This document shows, piece by piece, positions 32,769-41,821 of a DNA stretch of 64,000 bases; the stretch's first letter is position 1, and each line of letters opens with the position of its first letter. The translations under genes and the position numbers were made by a program. Under the pieces are notes generated by a model. The model saw only the letters and a program-made list of their open reading frames with translations. It was not told the origin of the DNA and searched no databases. The DNA lies in the NCBI RefSeq assembly GCF_005938105.1, contig NZ_VCPE01000002.1, positions 186,001 through 250,000 on the forward strand, given 5' to 3'. The DNA comes from Brucella haematophila (lineage in GTDB: Bacteria; Pseudomonadota; Alphaproteobacteria; Rhizobiales; Rhizobiaceae).

Positions 32769-33887
32769 CTAGACGCGCATAGGCATCAGAACATACAGCA
32801 CATCTTCGTCACCGGTGTCGCGCACCAGTGTCGGCGAACCGGCATCGGCCAGCATGAAGACAGCATCCGAGCCTGAAAGCTGGCTGGTTATGTCGAGCAG
32901 ATATTTGGAGTTGAAGCCGATATCCAGCGGATCGGAATCATAATCCGCTGCCAGCTCGTCCGTCGCGCTGCCCGAATCGGGATTGTTGACCGTCAGCGTC
33001 AGCTGGCCATCGGCGATGGAAAGCTTGACCGCACGGCCACGCTCGCTCGAAATGGTCGAAACGCGATCAACGGAAGCGGCAAATTCCTGACGCCCGATGG
33101 TGAGCTTCTTGTCATTGCCGGATGGAATGACGCGCTGATAATCCGGGAAGGTGCCATCGATAAGCTTGGAGGTGAGCACCACCGAGCCGACCGTGAAGCG
33201 GATCTTGGCGTCCGACAGTTCCACTGTGGCCACCACATCAGGTGTATCGACCAGCTTTTGCAGCTCGGCAACCGTCTTGCGCGGAATGATGATGCCCGGC
33301 ATGCCTTCCGTGCCCGATGGGGCTTCCAGTTCGGCGCGCGCCAGACGGTGACCATCGGTCGCCACAGCGCGCAGCTTCAAAGCGCCGTCGCTTTCGATAG
33401 CATGGAAGAAGATGCCGTTCAGATAATAGCGGGTTTCTTCCGTCGAGATCGCAAACTGGGTACGGTCGATGAGGCGCTTCAGCGCCTGCGCTTCGATGCG
33501 GAAGGAATGGGTGAAGGACCCGGCCGTCAGCTCCGGGAAGTCCGACTGCGGCAGGCACTGGAGGCGGAAGGACGACTTGCCGGAAATGACCGACATGGAG
33601 CCGCCATCCGGGTTGGTGGACAGCATGACTTCCGCGCCATCGGGCAGCTTGCGCACAATATCGTAGAGCAGATGCGCCGGGACCGTCGTCGCGCCCGCCT
33701 GCTCGACCATGGCGGCGGTTGCTTCGTTCACTTCGAGGTCGAGGTCGGTCGCCTTGAGGGCAAGGCTTGCGCCTTCGGCCTGCAAAAGCACGTTCGACAG
33801 AATCGGAATCGTGTTGCGACGCTCCACGACACGGTGGACGTGGTTGAGAGATTTGAGAAGGTTCGATCGCTCTAGGGTAACACGCAT
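32769..33887 (-). CDS. dnaN: DNA polymerase III sliding clamp (beta subunit)
   Basis: Ring-shaped dimer that tethers the replicative polymerase to DNA. 372 residues starting MRVTLERSNLLKSLNHVHRV, the alphaproteobacterial N terminus; three clamp domains are discernible (TIPILSNVLLQ, FAISTEETRYYLNGIFFH and FNSKYLLDIT), ending VLMPMRV. ATG 33887 is preferred over an upstream codon at 33926, whose extra 13 residues are not conserved-looking. Lies between dnaA and recF on minus. Confidence 0.95.
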   Translation of the reverse strand: MRVTLERSNLLKSLNHVHRVVERRNTIPILSNVLLQAEGASLALKATDLDLEVNEATAAMVEQAGATTVPAHLLYDIVRKLPDGAEVMLSTNPDGGSMSVISGKSSFRLQCLPQSDFPELTAGSFTHSFRIEAQALKRLIDRTQFAISTEETRYYLNGIFFHAIESDGALKLRAVATDGHRLARAELEAPSGTEGMPGIIIPRKTVAELQKLVDTPDVVATVELSDAKIRFTVGSVVLTSKLIDGTFPDYQRVIPSGNDKKLTIGRQEFAASVDRVSTISSERGRAVKLSIADGQLTLTVNNPDSGSATDELAADYDSDPLDIGFNSKYLLDITSQLSGSDAVFMLADAGSPTLVRDTGDEDVLYVLMPMRV

Positions 33888-34009
33888 GTTCAAACGCACT
33901 CGCTCGCTAGGACAAGGCGCTTGCATCTGACGGGCAGCGGCCCTCGTCGGTACGGCGCCATAGGCGCCAGAAAGGTCCGTTAAAGTGGCAGATTTTTAAG
34001 GAGAAAAGC

Positions 34010-34048
34010 AAGCCCGCGCCGTGTCGTAATGCGACAGGGCCCGGGCTT
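34010..34048 (-). terminator. Long imperfect hairpin after dnaA
   Basis: AAGCCCGCGCCGTGTCG pairs with CGACAGGGCCCGGGCTT across loop TAATG with two mismatches. Forty bp past the dnaA stop. On minus it is followed by GCTTTTCTCC, a weak T-tract, so termination or transcript processing before dnaN is likely but not certain. Confidence 0.55.
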
Positions 34049-34088
34049 TTTGTTGATAACCGCGGTTGATAGCGGGGAAGCTTCGTTA

Positions 34089-35711
34089 TCAGGCAGCCTG
34101 ATCGTTGATGAGACGCTTCAGAAGCTCCAGTTCCTGTGCCAGCTTGGTGTCGGCACCCACCAGATCTTCGATCTTGCGCACGGCGTGCAGCACGGTCGTA
34201 TGATCGCGTCCGCCGAAGCGACGGCCAATTTCCGGCAGCGAACGCGGCGTCATCATCTTGGCGAGATACATCGCCACCTGACGCGGCTTCACGATGGTGC
34301 GGGTACGACGATTCGAGAGCAGATCCTGCTTCGAAACATTGTAATGGCGCGCCACGATGCGCTGGATTTCCTCGATGCGGATGCGCTTCGGCTCGCCTGC
34401 GCGGGTCAGATGGCCCAGCAGCTCATCCACGCGGTCGATCGACAGATTCGGCTCGAAGGACTGGCGGAACAGGAGCTGATTGAAAGCGCCTTCCAGCTCG
34501 CGGCCCGATCCGGTGACGGTACGGGCAACATGCGAGAGAATATCGTCGCCAATATTGAGGCTCGGATCTTCGACCTGTGCCGTGTTCAGACGACGGCGCA
34601 GCATTTCAACGCGCATGTCGTAGTCCGGCGCGGCCACTTCAAGCGCAACGCCGCCCTGCAGACGCGAACGGACGCGAACATCGAGCGATTCCAGTTCCGA
34701 GGGCGCACGGTCAGCTGCAACAACGACCTGCTTGGCGCTGTCGAGCAGCGTGTTCAGGAGATGGCAGAACTCGTGCTGAATGGACTTGCCCTGCAGGAAC
34801 TGCATGTCGTCGATGACCAGAAGGTCGATGTCGCGCAGCTGTTCCTTGAAGGAAAGCGCATTGTTGTCACGGATAGCGGTCGCAAAGCGCCACATGAAAT
34901 ATTCAGCGGTCAGATAAACGACGCGGGCCTTTTCCTGACGCTGCAGCGCTGCGGCTGCAATGGCCTGAAGAAGATGCGTCTTGCCGAGGCCGACCGATGC
35001 ATGAATGAAAAGCGGGTTGAAACGCACAGCGCTGGAACCGGCTTCCGCAATGGTGCGGGCAGCGGCAAGCGCCACGCGATTCGATGCGCCATCGACGAAG
35101 CTGTCGAATGTGTAACGCGGATCAAGCGGCGAACCGAGAATCGAGCCCGAAGCGGCAGCTGATTCTGCGACCACGGCAGAACCGCGCTTGTCACCGATAT
35201 GCTGACCGGCAAAAGACTGGCCGACCGGGAACATCATCTTTTCACGCGGTGCCACGACAGGCTTGGCTTCAGCCGATTCCGTCGTCTCTGCGGGCGCTGC
35301 GCTGCGAACCACGCGGTTCATACCGCGCACCACGACTTCAACCTTCAGGATCTGGGCGTTTTCTTCCTGCCAGAGTTCGGTCAGGAGTTCGGAATAATGA
35401 TTGTTGATCCAGGAGCGCAGGAAGGCTGTCGGGACCGACAGACGCACAATGCTCTTGGAAATATCGTCAAGTTTCAACCGGCCGAACCAGCTCGAATAGA
35501 TTTCGCTGCCCACACGGGCTTTCAGCTTTGCCGTAAGGCGCTCGAAAGCCTCTTCGCTGACTGCAGCGTCCATGTTCGTCAGGCTCTTGTCATTTCCGGT
35601 AGCAGAAGATCCATGGATACGGTTCGCATGTGCATCATCACCCATCGTTGCCGTCGCCTTGCCGCTCGTCATTGCCATCGTCTCGCCTGCCTTCACATTC
35701 GTACGCGCCAT
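34089..35711 (-). CDS. dnaA: Chromosomal replication initiator protein DnaA
   Basis: AAA+ initiator that binds DnaA boxes and melts the origin. 540 residues: N-terminal domain I ([20 protein letters not shown]), a variable linker, the ATPase domain with Walker [13 protein letters not shown] and Walker [12 protein letters not shown], sensor [12 protein letters not shown], and C-terminal DNA-binding domain IV with [16 protein letters not shown]. The first ATG (35711) gives about 46 residues ahead of domain I; ATGs at 35678, 35645 and 35573 are in frame, and the last ([13 protein letters not shown]) would match the shorter N terminus usual in Brucella. The ribosome sites do not decide it. Confidence 0.94.
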   Translation of the reverse strand: MARTNVKAGETMAMTSGKATATMGDDAHANRIHGSSATGNDKSLTNMDAAVSEEAFERLTAKLKARVGSEIYSSWFGRLKLDDISKSIVRLSVPTAFLRSWINNHYSELLTELWQEENAQILKVEVVVRGMNRVVRSAAPAETTESAEAKPVVAPREKMMFPVGQSFAGQHIGDKRGSAVVAESAAASGSILGSPLDPRYTFDSFVDGASNRVALAAARTIAEAGSSAVRFNPLFIHASVGLGKTHLLQAIAAAALQRQEKARVVYLTAEYFMWRFATAIRDNNALSFKEQLRDIDLLVIDDMQFLQGKSIQHEFCHLLNTLLDSAKQVVVAADRAPSELESLDVRVRSRLQGGVALEVAAPDYDMRVEMLRRRLNTAQVEDPSLNIGDDILSHVARTVTGSGRELEGAFNQLLFRQSFEPNLSIDRVDELLGHLTRAGEPKRIRIEEIQRIVARHYNVSKQDLLSNRRTRTIVKPRQVAMYLAKMMTPRSLPEIGRRFGGRDHTTVLHAVRKIEDLVGADTKLAQELELLKRLINDQAA

Positions 35712-35970
35712 TTTCCAGCGCTTGTCATTTTTTCCAGCTCGTCGTTCCGGATCTGTCGTCCTTCAACGCCGGCGGTACTCACTCATACACTCAGGCCCGC
35801 AACATCGGGCCAAACACAAACTCAATCGGACCCGACAGGTCCCAAACCGAAATACTCCTTTCCGGTTACCCGCGCACGACTCATACAACTGTTCACCGAA
35901 GGCTGATTGCCCGGAACCCCTTCCACGACAACCACTCAATTGCCCGCCATCTGTCCAAAACGACTTTCCG

Positions 35971-35991
35971 GTTAATGGCCAGTTAATGGCC
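35971..35991. promoter_or_regulatory. CtrA-type binding site TTAA-N7-TTAA
   Basis: GTTAATGGCC occurs twice with one A between (35971-35980, 35982-35991), placing two TTAA boxes exactly 7 nt apart, the alphaproteobacterial CtrA consensus geometry. It is the only exact TTAA-N7-TTAA noticed in the window and lies 260 bp upstream of the dnaA start. Confidence 0.6.
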
Positions 35992-36370
35992 CGGTCATTG
36001 AATGATAAGCAATCACCCGAAAGAAAGAGGACCTTGGAGACCAGAAAATAGCGCCCGCGGATTCAACATCCACGCTGACATTCGACAGCAATTAGCGCTA
36101 ACTCCGGGCCGGTGGCCCACCCCTCTTGATGTCCTGACTTTAGCGAAGGGCCGCCGTAAAGAGCAAGCCTAGGATTGCCAGTTTTTTTTCATGAAACCCC
36201 TTGCATAGGGCGGCGCGATAGACCGGGAATCGGACGCCAGCGAATTAACACCTTTGGATTCAATGTGTTTTCTACGTGGTCAAATTAGATGGTCCTGATC
36301 TGTTCCGCCTGAAAAATAAATTTTAAAATTCCGCTTGACTCAAACGGCCTTCCGAGTCCCGTCGGACCCC

Positions 36371-36379
36371 TGTGGATAA
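36371..36379 (-). promoter_or_regulatory. DnaA box
   Basis: TGTGGATAA on plus, i.e. the exact consensus TTATCCACA on minus, between dnaA and rpsT. Suggests DnaA autoregulation. Confidence 0.65.
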
Positions 36380-36537
36380 CTCTGTCAAAAATTACGCAAA
36401 TGATTGAAATTACAATCGAAAATTACCCGGTGGCAACATTCTGAAACCTCGTAAACTTGCCTCTTCACATTGAAAAATATGCGAAAAAAATTGCGACCCT
36501 ACGTTGAGCAGAAAGCTGCCAGAAGCCTGAAAAAAAG

Positions 36538-36565
36538 AAAACCCGGCTAACAATGAGCCGGGTTT
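36538..36565 (-). terminator. Intrinsic terminator of rpsT
   Basis: Stem AAACCCGGCT/AGCCGGGTTT with a 7-nt loop; on minus followed by TTTCTTTTTTT. Thirty bp past the rpsT stop, so rpsT transcription should not run into dnaA. Confidence 0.88.
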
Positions 36566-36594
36566 CAGAACTTGCTTATAAAAATAGGCAATAA

Positions 36595-36861
36595 TTAGGC
36601 GTTGAGTGCCTTCACGCGCTTGGCAAGGCGAGACACCTTACGAGCAGCAGTGTTCTTGTGCACGACACCCTTGGAGGCTGCGCGCATCAGTTCAGGCTCA
36701 GCAGCCTTGAATGCCACTTCCGCAGCCTGCTTGTCGCCGCTCAGAAGAGCGTCTTCCAGCTTGCGGATGAAAGTGCGAACGCGCGAGCGACGCGACTTGT
36801 TGATTTCGGTGCGGGCAGCGATCTTGCGCACTGCCTTCTTGGCCGAAGGAGTATTGGCCAT
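36595..36861 (-). CDS. rpsT: 30S ribosomal protein S20
   Basis: Primary 16S rRNA-binding protein of the small subunit. 88 residues, [20 protein letters not shown] onward, strongly basic and helical, with the signature [23 protein letters not shown] 36861 follows AGAGAGG; a longer open frame upstream is the untranslated leader. It has its own promoter (36973-37001) and terminator. Confidence 0.96.
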   Translation of the reverse strand: MANTPSAKKAVRKIAARTEINKSRRSRVRTFIRKLEDALLSGDKQAAEVAFKAAEPELMRAASKGVVHKNTAARKVSRLAKRVKALNA

Positions 36862-36972
36862 AAATGCCTCTCTTTTTCTGTCAGCTAGCCAGGGGCTTAA
36901 ACCGCCGGGCACAAAACCTCTAGGGCAGCCGAAATCCCTAGAAAACCCGGGTGGCCGCCGATCCGTGGCGGG

Positions 36973-37001
36973 CTTATAGATCAGCTTTGCCCTCACGTCA
37001 A
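36973..37001 (-). promoter_or_regulatory. Promoter of rpsT
   Basis: On minus: TTGACG, exactly 17 nt, TATAAG. This is the best sigma-70 match noticed in the window. It predicts an untranslated leader of about 100 nt before the rpsT ATG. Confidence 0.7.
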
Positions 37002-37140
37002 CGAGGATTCTGCCGCGACTATCAATCAAAAAGCCGGTTTTGCGCCTGCGCACGGGCCTTTCAGCCCTCCAAACCAGCCTTCATCCAGCCCTGATTACCA
37101 CATCGGGCAGCGGCAACCACCGCCCGACGTACTGTCCGTC

Positions 37141-37914
37141 TTATCGATTCTTGAAGGATGGCGTACGCTTGTCGACAAATGCCGCCATGCCTTCCTTCTG
37201 GTCTTCCGTCGCAAAAAGCGAATGGAACAGGCGGCGCTCATAGCGCAATCCTTCGCTCAATGTCATTTCGTAGGTGCGGTTCACCGCTTCCTTGGCCATC
37301 AACACGGATGGACGCGAGAAGGACGCGATGCGCTCGGCAGCCTTCAAAGCTTCTTCCAGCAGAACTTCCGGCTCGACGACCCGTGAAACGAGACCGGAGC
37401 GCTCGGCTTCAGCCGCATCCATCATGCGGCCGGTCAGGCACATATCCATCGCCTTGGACTTGCCGACGAAACGGGTCAGGCGCTGCGAGCCGCCCATGCC
37501 CGGAATGACGCCGAGCGTGATTTCCGGCTGGCCGAACTTGGCGTTGCTGCCTGCAATGATGAAGTCGCACATCATGGCCAGCTCACAGCCGCCACCCAGC
37601 GCATAACCGGAAACGGCAGCAATGATCGGCTTGCGCGCGCGATCCACCTTCTGCCAGTCGGCGAACATGTCCTGCAAATAGGCGTCGACGAAATCGATGG
37701 ACTGCATTTCCTTGATATCGGCGCCTGCAGCAAAGGCCTTTTCAGAACCGGTCAGCACCACGGCGCCGATCTTGTCATCAGCGTCGAAGATCGCGAGCGC
37801 ATCCGTCAAATCATTGAGCACCCCACGATTGAGCGCATTGAGCGCCTGCGGACGATTGAGGCGGATAAGCCCGACATTGCCGCGCGTCTCGACGATGATC
37901 GTTTCATAAGCCAT
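37141..37914 (-). CDS. Enoyl-CoA hydratase
   Basis: Hydrates trans-2-enoyl-CoA in beta-oxidation (crotonase fold). 257 residues: [15 protein letters not shown], the oxyanion-hole [24 protein letters not shown] with the first catalytic Glu region, and [17 protein letters not shown] with the second Glu. Both catalytic acids of classical crotonases appear present. Start ATG 37914 (MAYETIIVE) after AGGAG. Placed between mutM and rpsT, as in many Rhizobiales. Confidence 0.92.
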   Translation of the reverse strand: MAYETIIVETRGNVGLIRLNRPQALNALNRGVLNDLTDALAIFDADDKIGAVVLTGSEKAFAAGADIKEMQSIDFVDAYLQDMFADWQKVDRARKPIIAAVSGYALGGGCELAMMCDFIIAGSNAKFGQPEITLGVIPGMGGSQRLTRFVGKSKAMDMCLTGRMMDAAEAERSGLVSRVVEPEVLLEEALKAAERIASFSRPSVLMAKEAVNRTYEMTLSEGLRYERRLFHSLFATEDQKEGMAAFVDKRTPSFKNR

Positions 37915-38034
37915 GGAATTCTGCTCCTCCTTCATCAGGCATCGCTATCCGGTTCAGGGCCCATAAGGCCGATACCATGACAGCTTCAATTTCCGGGCGG
38001 CAAGGTGGACCGGCCATCCCCGTTTGGCAAGGTC

Positions 38035-38916
38035 TTATGTCTGGCAGGAGGCACAGAAAAAAGTCGAACGTCCCGCCTGGACCGCGCGCTCGACGGTGCC
38101 GTTGCAGGCCGGATTGCGGCATGGTTCCCCTTCCCGCCCATAGACCGAGAAGGAATGCTGGAAATAGCCAAGCGCTCCGTCAGCCTGAATGTAATCTTTC
38201 AGGCTCGACCCGCCCGCCGCAATGGCCTCGGCAATCACCGTGCGGATATCGCTGGCCAGACGCTCCATAAGCGCCGCGTCGCCCGCCACAGCCCCGGCTG
38301 CCCGCATGGGCGACAGGCCGGAACGCCACAGCGCCTCGCAGACGTAGATATTGCCGAGACCGGCAATCAGACGCTGATCGAGAAGTGCTGCCTTGAGCGG
38401 CGTGCGCCGCCCCTGAAACAACTCCGCCAGTATCGCTCCCGACAACAGATTGCCGGTCGGTTCGATACCGAGACCACTTAGAAACGGATGTGTGTCGAGC
38501 CCACCTTTTTCCGCAAACAGCATGAAGCCGAAACGGCGCGGATCATTATAGATGATGCGTGCGCCCGAACCGCCGGGCCGCGACAGGTGAAACACCACAT
38601 GATCATGGGCGCTGTTCTTCGACCGCTCGTGATGGAAAGCGCCAGGCGCATCTGTGCCTTCATCGGCCTCGATGCGAAAAGAGCCAGACATGCCAAGATG
38701 GCTGATGATAGAAAGACCGTCATCGAGGTGAAGCGTCAGATATTTCGCACGGCGACCGAGCGCCTCGATCCGATGCCCGGTCAGGCGCTCCACAAAATGC
38801 TCCGGAAAAGGAAAGCGCAGATCGGGTCTGTTCTGATCAACACGTTCGATGGTTGCCCCTTCCATAAAGGGTTGCAAGCCGCGACGAACGGTTTCTACCT
38901 CTGGCAATTCTGGCAT
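38035..38916 (-). CDS. mutM: Formamidopyrimidine-DNA glycosylase
   Basis: Excises 8-oxoguanine and formamidopyrimidines and nicks the strand. 293 residues beginning [14 protein letters not shown]; Pro2 and Glu3 are the catalytic residues, which fixes the start at 38916 rather than the codon three upstream. Internal features are LGRRAKYL, the helix-two-turn-helix ([20 protein letters not shown]) and the C-terminal zinc finger C-x4-C-x16-C-x2-C (CRNPAC...FFCASCQ) with the lesion-recognition Arg/Gly segment between. Confidence 0.96.
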   Translation of the reverse strand: MPELPEVETVRRGLQPFMEGATIERVDQNRPDLRFPFPEHFVERLTGHRIEALGRRAKYLTLHLDDGLSIISHLGMSGSFRIEADEGTDAPGAFHHERSKNSAHDHVVFHLSRPGGSGARIIYNDPRRFGFMLFAEKGGLDTHPFLSGLGIEPTGNLLSGAILAELFQGRRTPLKAALLDQRLIAGLGNIYVCEALWRSGLSPMRAAGAVAGDAALMERLASDIRTVIAEAIAAGGSSLKDYIQADGALGYFQHSFSVYGREGEPCRNPACNGTVERAVQAGRSTFFCASCQT

Positions 38917-39007
38917 TGAAAGCAAATCCTGAAGGGGCCGGTCTGACCATTCCTTCTATATGTTGGGTTTTGCCCCTATTGCCAAGGGGAATACGCGAAA
39001 GAGCGCT

Positions 39008-39568
39008 TCAGCACCCGCTACAGGGGATCGTGTTGGTATAGCGTGGAGAGAGATAATAGGTCTCGCTCATGGGAATGCTGGTCGATATCCATGAGTTGAG
39101 CGGCTTGTAATCAAGCTCCACATCAACCTTGATGAAATAGGCGTCGGTCGCGATAAGCGCGGCGGGAAGATCGCCTTTGCTGCCAGCCACGGCGGCAAAA
39201 TTTGCAACATTGGCGCGCGACCAGTCGACAGTCACGGTATAGGTGTTCGACGATTGTGCCTTGGTCACTTTCAGGGCCGTTACCCTGATCTTCGGGCTTG
39301 TCCGGCGGTAAGGCAGCAGCGATGCGCTGCCGATGGCGAACATATCGTCGACGTCGCTGGCCGAAACCGAAATCTGGCGTGTGACCAGATCGGCCAGGCT
39401 ACTTGCGGATCGTGACACCTTCTTGTTGACGTCGAGACCGTCAGCCAGGTCTGTCGAGCCGAGATAGATCACGAGCAAGACCGGAGCGATCAGCGCAAAC
39501 TCGACTGCGCCGACAGCGCGCCTGTCGCGCAGGAACTTTTTTAACAACCGGAATAGTGCTGTTCGCAT
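39008..39568 (-). CDS. TadE/TadG-like pilus assembly pseudopilin
   Basis: Minor pilin-like protein of the Tad (Flp) pilus machine. 186 residues: a basic N terminus, then DRRAVGAVEFALIAPVLLVI, the TadE-type prepilin motif (Gly, then Glu at +5) and single membrane helix, followed by a periplasmic domain ending IPCSGC, a C-terminal CxxC-like pair. ATG 39568 is preferred to the TTG at 39595. Next to another TadE-like gene and the cpa/tad operon. Confidence 0.85.
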   Translation of the reverse strand: MRTALFRLLKKFLRDRRAVGAVEFALIAPVLLVIYLGSTDLADGLDVNKKVSRSASSLADLVTRQISVSASDVDDMFAIGSASLLPYRRTSPKIRVTALKVTKAQSSNTYTVTVDWSRANVANFAAVAGSKGDLPAALIATDAYFIKVDVELDYKPLNSWISTSIPMSETYYLSPRYTNTIPCSGC

Positions 39569-39609
39569 GGCGATTGGGTCCAGTCCGGGCCGCAACCCGA
39601 TATTCGTCG

Positions 39610-40197
39610 TCAGTTGGGAAACGGCTCATTCTGCCATGTCAGCGTGGAGAACAACGGCATGGTGCCGCGTTTCGCGTCAGCGCTATCGGTCAGATAGAGA
39701 ATATTGGTGAGAACCGGCCAGTGGTAGAGCACGTTGAGCTGGTTGATGGTCGACGTGCCGTTGGTGCCGCTGATGCCTGTTCGTGCCAGATCGCCATCGG
39801 CGTTCAGGATGCCCGTCGTCGGAACCAACCCAAATCCGGAATAGGTTCCCAGATTGAACGACAGTCCCTCGCAACCGGCCTTCACCATAAACTGGATCTG
39901 GTCGCAGAGCATGGTCTGAATCTTGGCCTGGGTAAGATCACTGCCCCTGATCTGCCCGGTCTGGATCTGACGCGCGACGTTCTGCGTGGCGTTCCACAAC
40001 ACCTGCCGGGCAGTGAAATTCATGCCCGTTTCAATGGTCGAAAAGACGATGAGCAGAAACGGAATGATCAGAAGTGTGAATTCGATTGCCGTCGCGCCGT
40101 CGCGCGCCCGGCCAAACAGCCGCACGCGCCGAAAGGCGGCACATAGCCACGAATATTCTTCTCCACGCCTGTGCTGACGGGAATTCCTGAATGCCAT
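39610..40197 (-). CDS. TadE-like pilus assembly pseudopilin
   Basis: 195 residues. The helix RDGATAIEFTLLIIPFLLIV follows a 30-residue basic leader, matching the prepilin-peptidase site G-ATAIEF of TadE proteins; the rest is a periplasmic domain. It would be processed by CpaA and help assemble the Flp pilus. It lies 42 bp upstream of the second TadE/G gene on minus, so the two form a transcription unit opposite to pilA. Confidence 0.87.
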   Translation of the reverse strand: MAFRNSRQHRRGEEYSWLCAAFRRVRLFGRARDGATAIEFTLLIIPFLLIVFSTIETGMNFTARQVLWNATQNVARQIQTGQIRGSDLTQAKIQTMLCDQIQFMVKAGCEGLSFNLGTYSGFGLVPTTGILNADGDLARTGISGTNGTSTINQLNVLYHWPVLTNILYLTDSADAKRGTMPLFSTLTWQNEPFPN

Positions 40198-40296
40198 GCC
40201 CCACCCAAACCGTGCCGGTTTAAAACATGGCGTAGGAATACATCAGGACAACCTGAAAGAGTATTAACGGCACAGGCAGGATTTTAGCGACAGCTC

Positions 40297-40713
40297 TTAT
40301 TTATCATCGCCGGTCTTGGTGGAAGCCTTCTCGCAATAGGGCGTGCAGGACAGCGTCTGCACATTGGCCTGACGATAGACGCGCATGGTGCCGCGTGCAT
40401 TGTTGGAAACGACGAGTTCCCGGTCGATGATTGGCTCGCCCTGCTTGTCCATGACAACGATATTGGTGACGCCAAAATCCTTGCCGGTCAGCACGATGGT
40501 CTGTGAATCCTGAACGACAGCGTCCGCAATTGCCGGATTGCCGATCACCACCGTGTCGGCTGGGCGCGCCAGACGAAGGATGCGCGCCTGACTGGTTTCC
40601 AGCTTGATATATTCTTCCGCATGCGCGGCCTGAATGCTCACTGAAAACAGCACCATCGCGGCCAAGGCAGATGCCTTCCGCAACTTTTCCGAAGAGAAAA
40701 ACCGATGCGCCAC
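40297..40713 (-). CDS. Pilus assembly N-domain protein (orphan CpaC/RcpA N-terminal domain)
   Basis: 138-residue periplasmic protein: signal peptide to about residue 32 (AAHA-EE), then YIKLETSQARILRLARPADT to NIVVMDKQGE. This corresponds to the N-terminal domain of the secretin CpaC encoded nearby (compare ITLGLNKSLVLDLPQDAYDV, VSNPSIADAV, GQTNIFVFGPNGE) without the BON and secretin domains. Two Cys near the end (C123, C127) might pair. Possibly a secretin cap, pilotin-like or assembly partner; role unknown. Divergent from pilA. Confidence 0.82.
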   Translation of the reverse strand: MAHRFFSSEKLRKASALAAMVLFSVSIQAAHAEEYIKLETSQARILRLARPADTVVIGNPAIADAVVQDSQTIVLTGKDFGVTNIVVMDKQGEPIIDRELVVSNNARGTMRVYRQANVQTLSCTPYCEKASTKTGDDK

Positions 40714-40835
40714 TCTACGACCCCCGTAATATGCCTAGCAAATAATGAAGAGGATTGGTGAAGGAAGCATTAAGCCAGCCGCAAAGCTTCCCCCTCATGC
40801 ACCATCGGCGGTGGAATTTATCAGGCAACGCTTCA

Positions 40836-40852
40836 TTAACCCTGATTGTTAA
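40836..40852. promoter_or_regulatory. TTAACC-type motif upstream of pilA
   Basis: TTAACCCTGATTGTTAA, an imperfect dyad of two TTAA boxes 9 nt apart, in the divergent region between the CpaC-N-like gene and pilA. The spacing is not the CtrA optimum of 7, so this is only a candidate site. Confidence 0.35.
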
Positions 40853-40947
40853 GAGCCCTACAATGCCTGCCGACTATGCTTCAGCCATCCGAACTTGATG
40901 ACGGGCAATATGGGGCAGCCGTCTTCGGAGAGGCGAAGGAGCGTACA

Positions 40948-41130
40948 ATGCCGACATTGATGACGCGTTTTTTGAAGAACCGGGCCGGTTCCACAGCGAT
41001 TGAATATGCGCTGATCGGCACGCTGGTTTCCATCGCAATCATCAGTGGTGTAGCGCTCATGGCTGGCAGAGTCGGTGAAAAGTTCGACGCCGTGGCCGCA
41101 AGCGTCCAGAGCGCAACCAAGGGTCAGTAA
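40948..41130 (+). CDS. pilA: Flp/Fap-type pilin
   Basis: Major subunit of the Tad pilus used for surface adhesion. 60 residues: short basic leader MPTLMTRFLKNRAG, cleavage expected after G14, then STAIEYALIGTLVSIAIISG with the Flp hallmark Glu-Tyr (E19-Y20), and a short soluble tail. ATG 40948 after GAAGGAG. The longer in-frame stretch upstream lacks pilin features. Followed 30 bp later by its peptidase cpaA. Confidence 0.95.
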   Translation: MPTLMTRFLKNRAGSTAIEYALIGTLVSIAIISGVALMAGRVGEKFDAVAASVQSATKGQ

Positions 41131-41160
41131 TCGGCAACGAAACTCTATCGGGGGGCCTTG

Positions 41161-41688
41161 ATGGTCATAGCGGCGCTGATGACGGCGATTTTCGTGGTGG
41201 CGATGGTCACGGCCATGATCACCGATCTGCTGTCGATGACCATTCGCAACCGGGTTTCGATTGGTCTTGCCGCCGGTTTTATCGTCTTCGCACCGTTTTC
41301 CGGTCTTACGCTTGTTGACTACGGCTGGCATCTGGTGACCGGCGCGCTGATGCTCGGCATCACTTTCGCACTCTTCTGCCTGCGAACCATGGGTGGCGGC
41401 GATGCAAAACTGATTGCCGCGACGACGCTGTGGTTCGGCTTCAATCCGGGACTGGCGGACTATGTCCTCAAATTCTCGATCCTGGGCGGCGTTCTCACGC
41501 TTCTCATCATTCTCTATCGCCTGATGCCGCGCCCGGCCTATGCTGATCGTTATGTCTTTCTGGAACGGCTGTCACGCAAAGATGTCGGGATCCCCTATGG
41601 GATTGCCCTGGGCGCCGCCGGTCTCTGGAGCTTCCCGCTCTCACCTGTCGGCCAGTCAATGAAATCGATTTTCCTCGCCTCAGTGTAG
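41161..41688 (+). CDS. cpaA: Prepilin peptidase CpaA (A24A family)
   Basis: Aspartic membrane protease that cuts the Flp prepilin leader and the TadE-type leaders. 175 residues, about five helices; the two catalytic Asp residues lie in ITDLLSMTIRN and TMGGGDAKLIAA (the GGGDAK box). Start ATG 41161, with an adjacent TTG at 41158 as the only alternative. A hairpin CGGGCA-CTGAAT-TGCCCG sits 4 bp past the stop, perhaps reducing read-through to cpaB. Confidence 0.93.
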   Translation: MVIAALMTAIFVVAMVTAMITDLLSMTIRNRVSIGLAAGFIVFAPFSGLTLVDYGWHLVTGALMLGITFALFCLRTMGGGDAKLIAATTLWFGFNPGLADYVLKFSILGGVLTLLIILYRLMPRPAYADRYVFLERLSRKDVGIPYGIALGAAGLWSFPLSPVGQSMKSIFLASV

Positions 41689-41745
41689 TTTCGGGCACTG
41701 AATTGCCCGGTGGAACTTATATTTCTTAATACGAATAAGATTATA

Positions 41746-41753
41746 TTAACCAT
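41746..41753 (+). promoter_or_regulatory. CtrA half-site upstream of cpaB
   Basis: TTAACCAT, the 8-mer form of the alphaproteobacterial CtrA motif, in an AT-rich leader 69 bp ahead of cpaB. Suggests cell-cycle control of the pilus machine; a single 8-mer can occur by chance. Confidence 0.4.
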
Positions 41754-41821
41754 AATTACACGATTGCCGGTGCAATTTTGGAACACGTCGTTCGGACGTG
41801 GGGACTTGCACGGGGCACATC

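Larger units (their letters stand above)
35712..36537 (-). promoter_or_regulatory. dnaA control region (possible origin-linked)
   Basis: No gene in this 0.83-kb stretch. It holds a CtrA-type site at 35972-35986, one exact DnaA box at 36371-36379, and six GANTC (CcrM methylation) sites starting at 35878, 36060, 36227, 36257, 36337 and 36354. An AT-rich tract runs from 36300 to 36500. Together these look like cell-cycle control of dnaA transcription; origin activity cannot be judged because only one perfect DnaA box is present. Confidence 0.6.

Noticed and set aside
35712-36594. Classical multi-box oriC
   Set aside because: Only one perfect DnaA box was found; the evidence supports dnaA regulation more than a full origin.
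40836-40852. Calling the pilA upstream motif a full CtrA site
   Set aside because: The two TTAA boxes are 9 nt apart, not 7, so only a tentative motif is listed.
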